Source of the DNA: a virus
Virus record (IMG/VR): IMGVR_UViG_3300023223_000205
Coordinates: 1-35,584 of that record
Strand: one strand, 5' to 3'
Length of the DNA stretch: 35,584 nt
Of this stretch, positions 35,511 to 35,584 are shown one piece after another. Below the pieces are notes generated by a model. The model worked only from the letters and a program-made list of their open reading frames with translations, made no database searches and was not told the DNA's origin. The position numbers and the translations under genes were made by a program. Numbering within the stretch: position 1 is the first letter of the stretch; each line of letters begins with the position of its first letter.

Positions 35511-35584
35511 TGCCAAGACATACAAAAGCAGAAAGAAAAAAAAGAATGATGTCGAACCGCTCTTTTAAGAAGAGCAAACGATTA
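35441..35584. repeat. Terminal direct repeat (contig overlap), right copy
   Basis: Identical to 1-144. The gene that starts at 35510 (31-residue basic protein) is cut off by the window end here and is complete at 70-165. Confidence 0.95.

Overview
The window is a complete tailed-phage genome, recovered as a circular or circularly permuted contig. Bases 1-144 are repeated exactly at 35441-35584, so the unique unit is 35,440 bp. Packaging, capsid, connector, tail-tube, tape-measure and tail genes sit in one block, and a non-contractile (siphovirus-like) tail is likely because no sheath gene is visible. I see no integrase, lysogeny repressor, DNA polymerase, RNA polymerase, tRNA or recognisable endolysin. 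The host cannot be named from sequence. Shine-Dalgarno sites (AGGAGG, AGAAAGGA), sigma70-like promoters and a lipobox protein point to a bacterium, probably with a Gram-negative envelope.

Layout. (1) 200-9293, minus strand: an early operon driven leftward from a promoter near 9320. Its first genes form a recombination module: a Cas4/RecB-like Fe-S exonuclease, a Sak4-like ATPase and an SSB-like DUF669 protein. Next, behind an intrinsic terminator, come a Nop/IS110-like protein and an array of about 18 units of 36 bp, then a RusA-like resolvase. A tail of small accessory genes follows, including a Lar-type antirestriction protein, an MmcB-like PD-(D/E)XK protein and several zinc-ribbon miniproteins. 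(2) 9294-9483: divergent promoters that appear to share one palindromic -35 box, with two nested inverted repeats downstream. (3) 9484-15254, plus strand: replication initiator and putative helicase loader, then a second promoter (10907) and a string of overlapping small genes (ribbon-helix-helix regulator, YopX, DUF551, membrane peptides), closed by two terminators. (4) 15255-15821: a largely non-coding stretch with a late promoter, immediately before the terminase genes. (5) 15822-35510 and across the junction to 165, plus strand: late genes, ending at a terminator at 181-209.

The most notable content is at 4882-6433. The 295-residue protein carries the IS110-C-terminal/Nop-like helical domain with no nuclease domain. 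It sits 7 bp upstream of a tandem array with strict 36-bp periodicity, in which two 9-nt conserved boxes alternate with two 9-nt unique spacers (9+9+9+9). This is the architecture of TIGR-Tas (tandem interspaced guide RNA with TIGR-associated protein), an RNA-guided DNA-targeting family recently reported from phages and parasitic bacteria. The array looks like a long ORF on both strands only because its period is a multiple of three.

Other points of interest are a 12-nt leader (AGCTAGAAAGGA) reused at five places, two of them exactly 7 nt after a CATAAT -10 box; a GGGAAAC -1 frameshift site joining the two tail-assembly chaperone frames; and an MptE-like protein between the terminase and portal genes.
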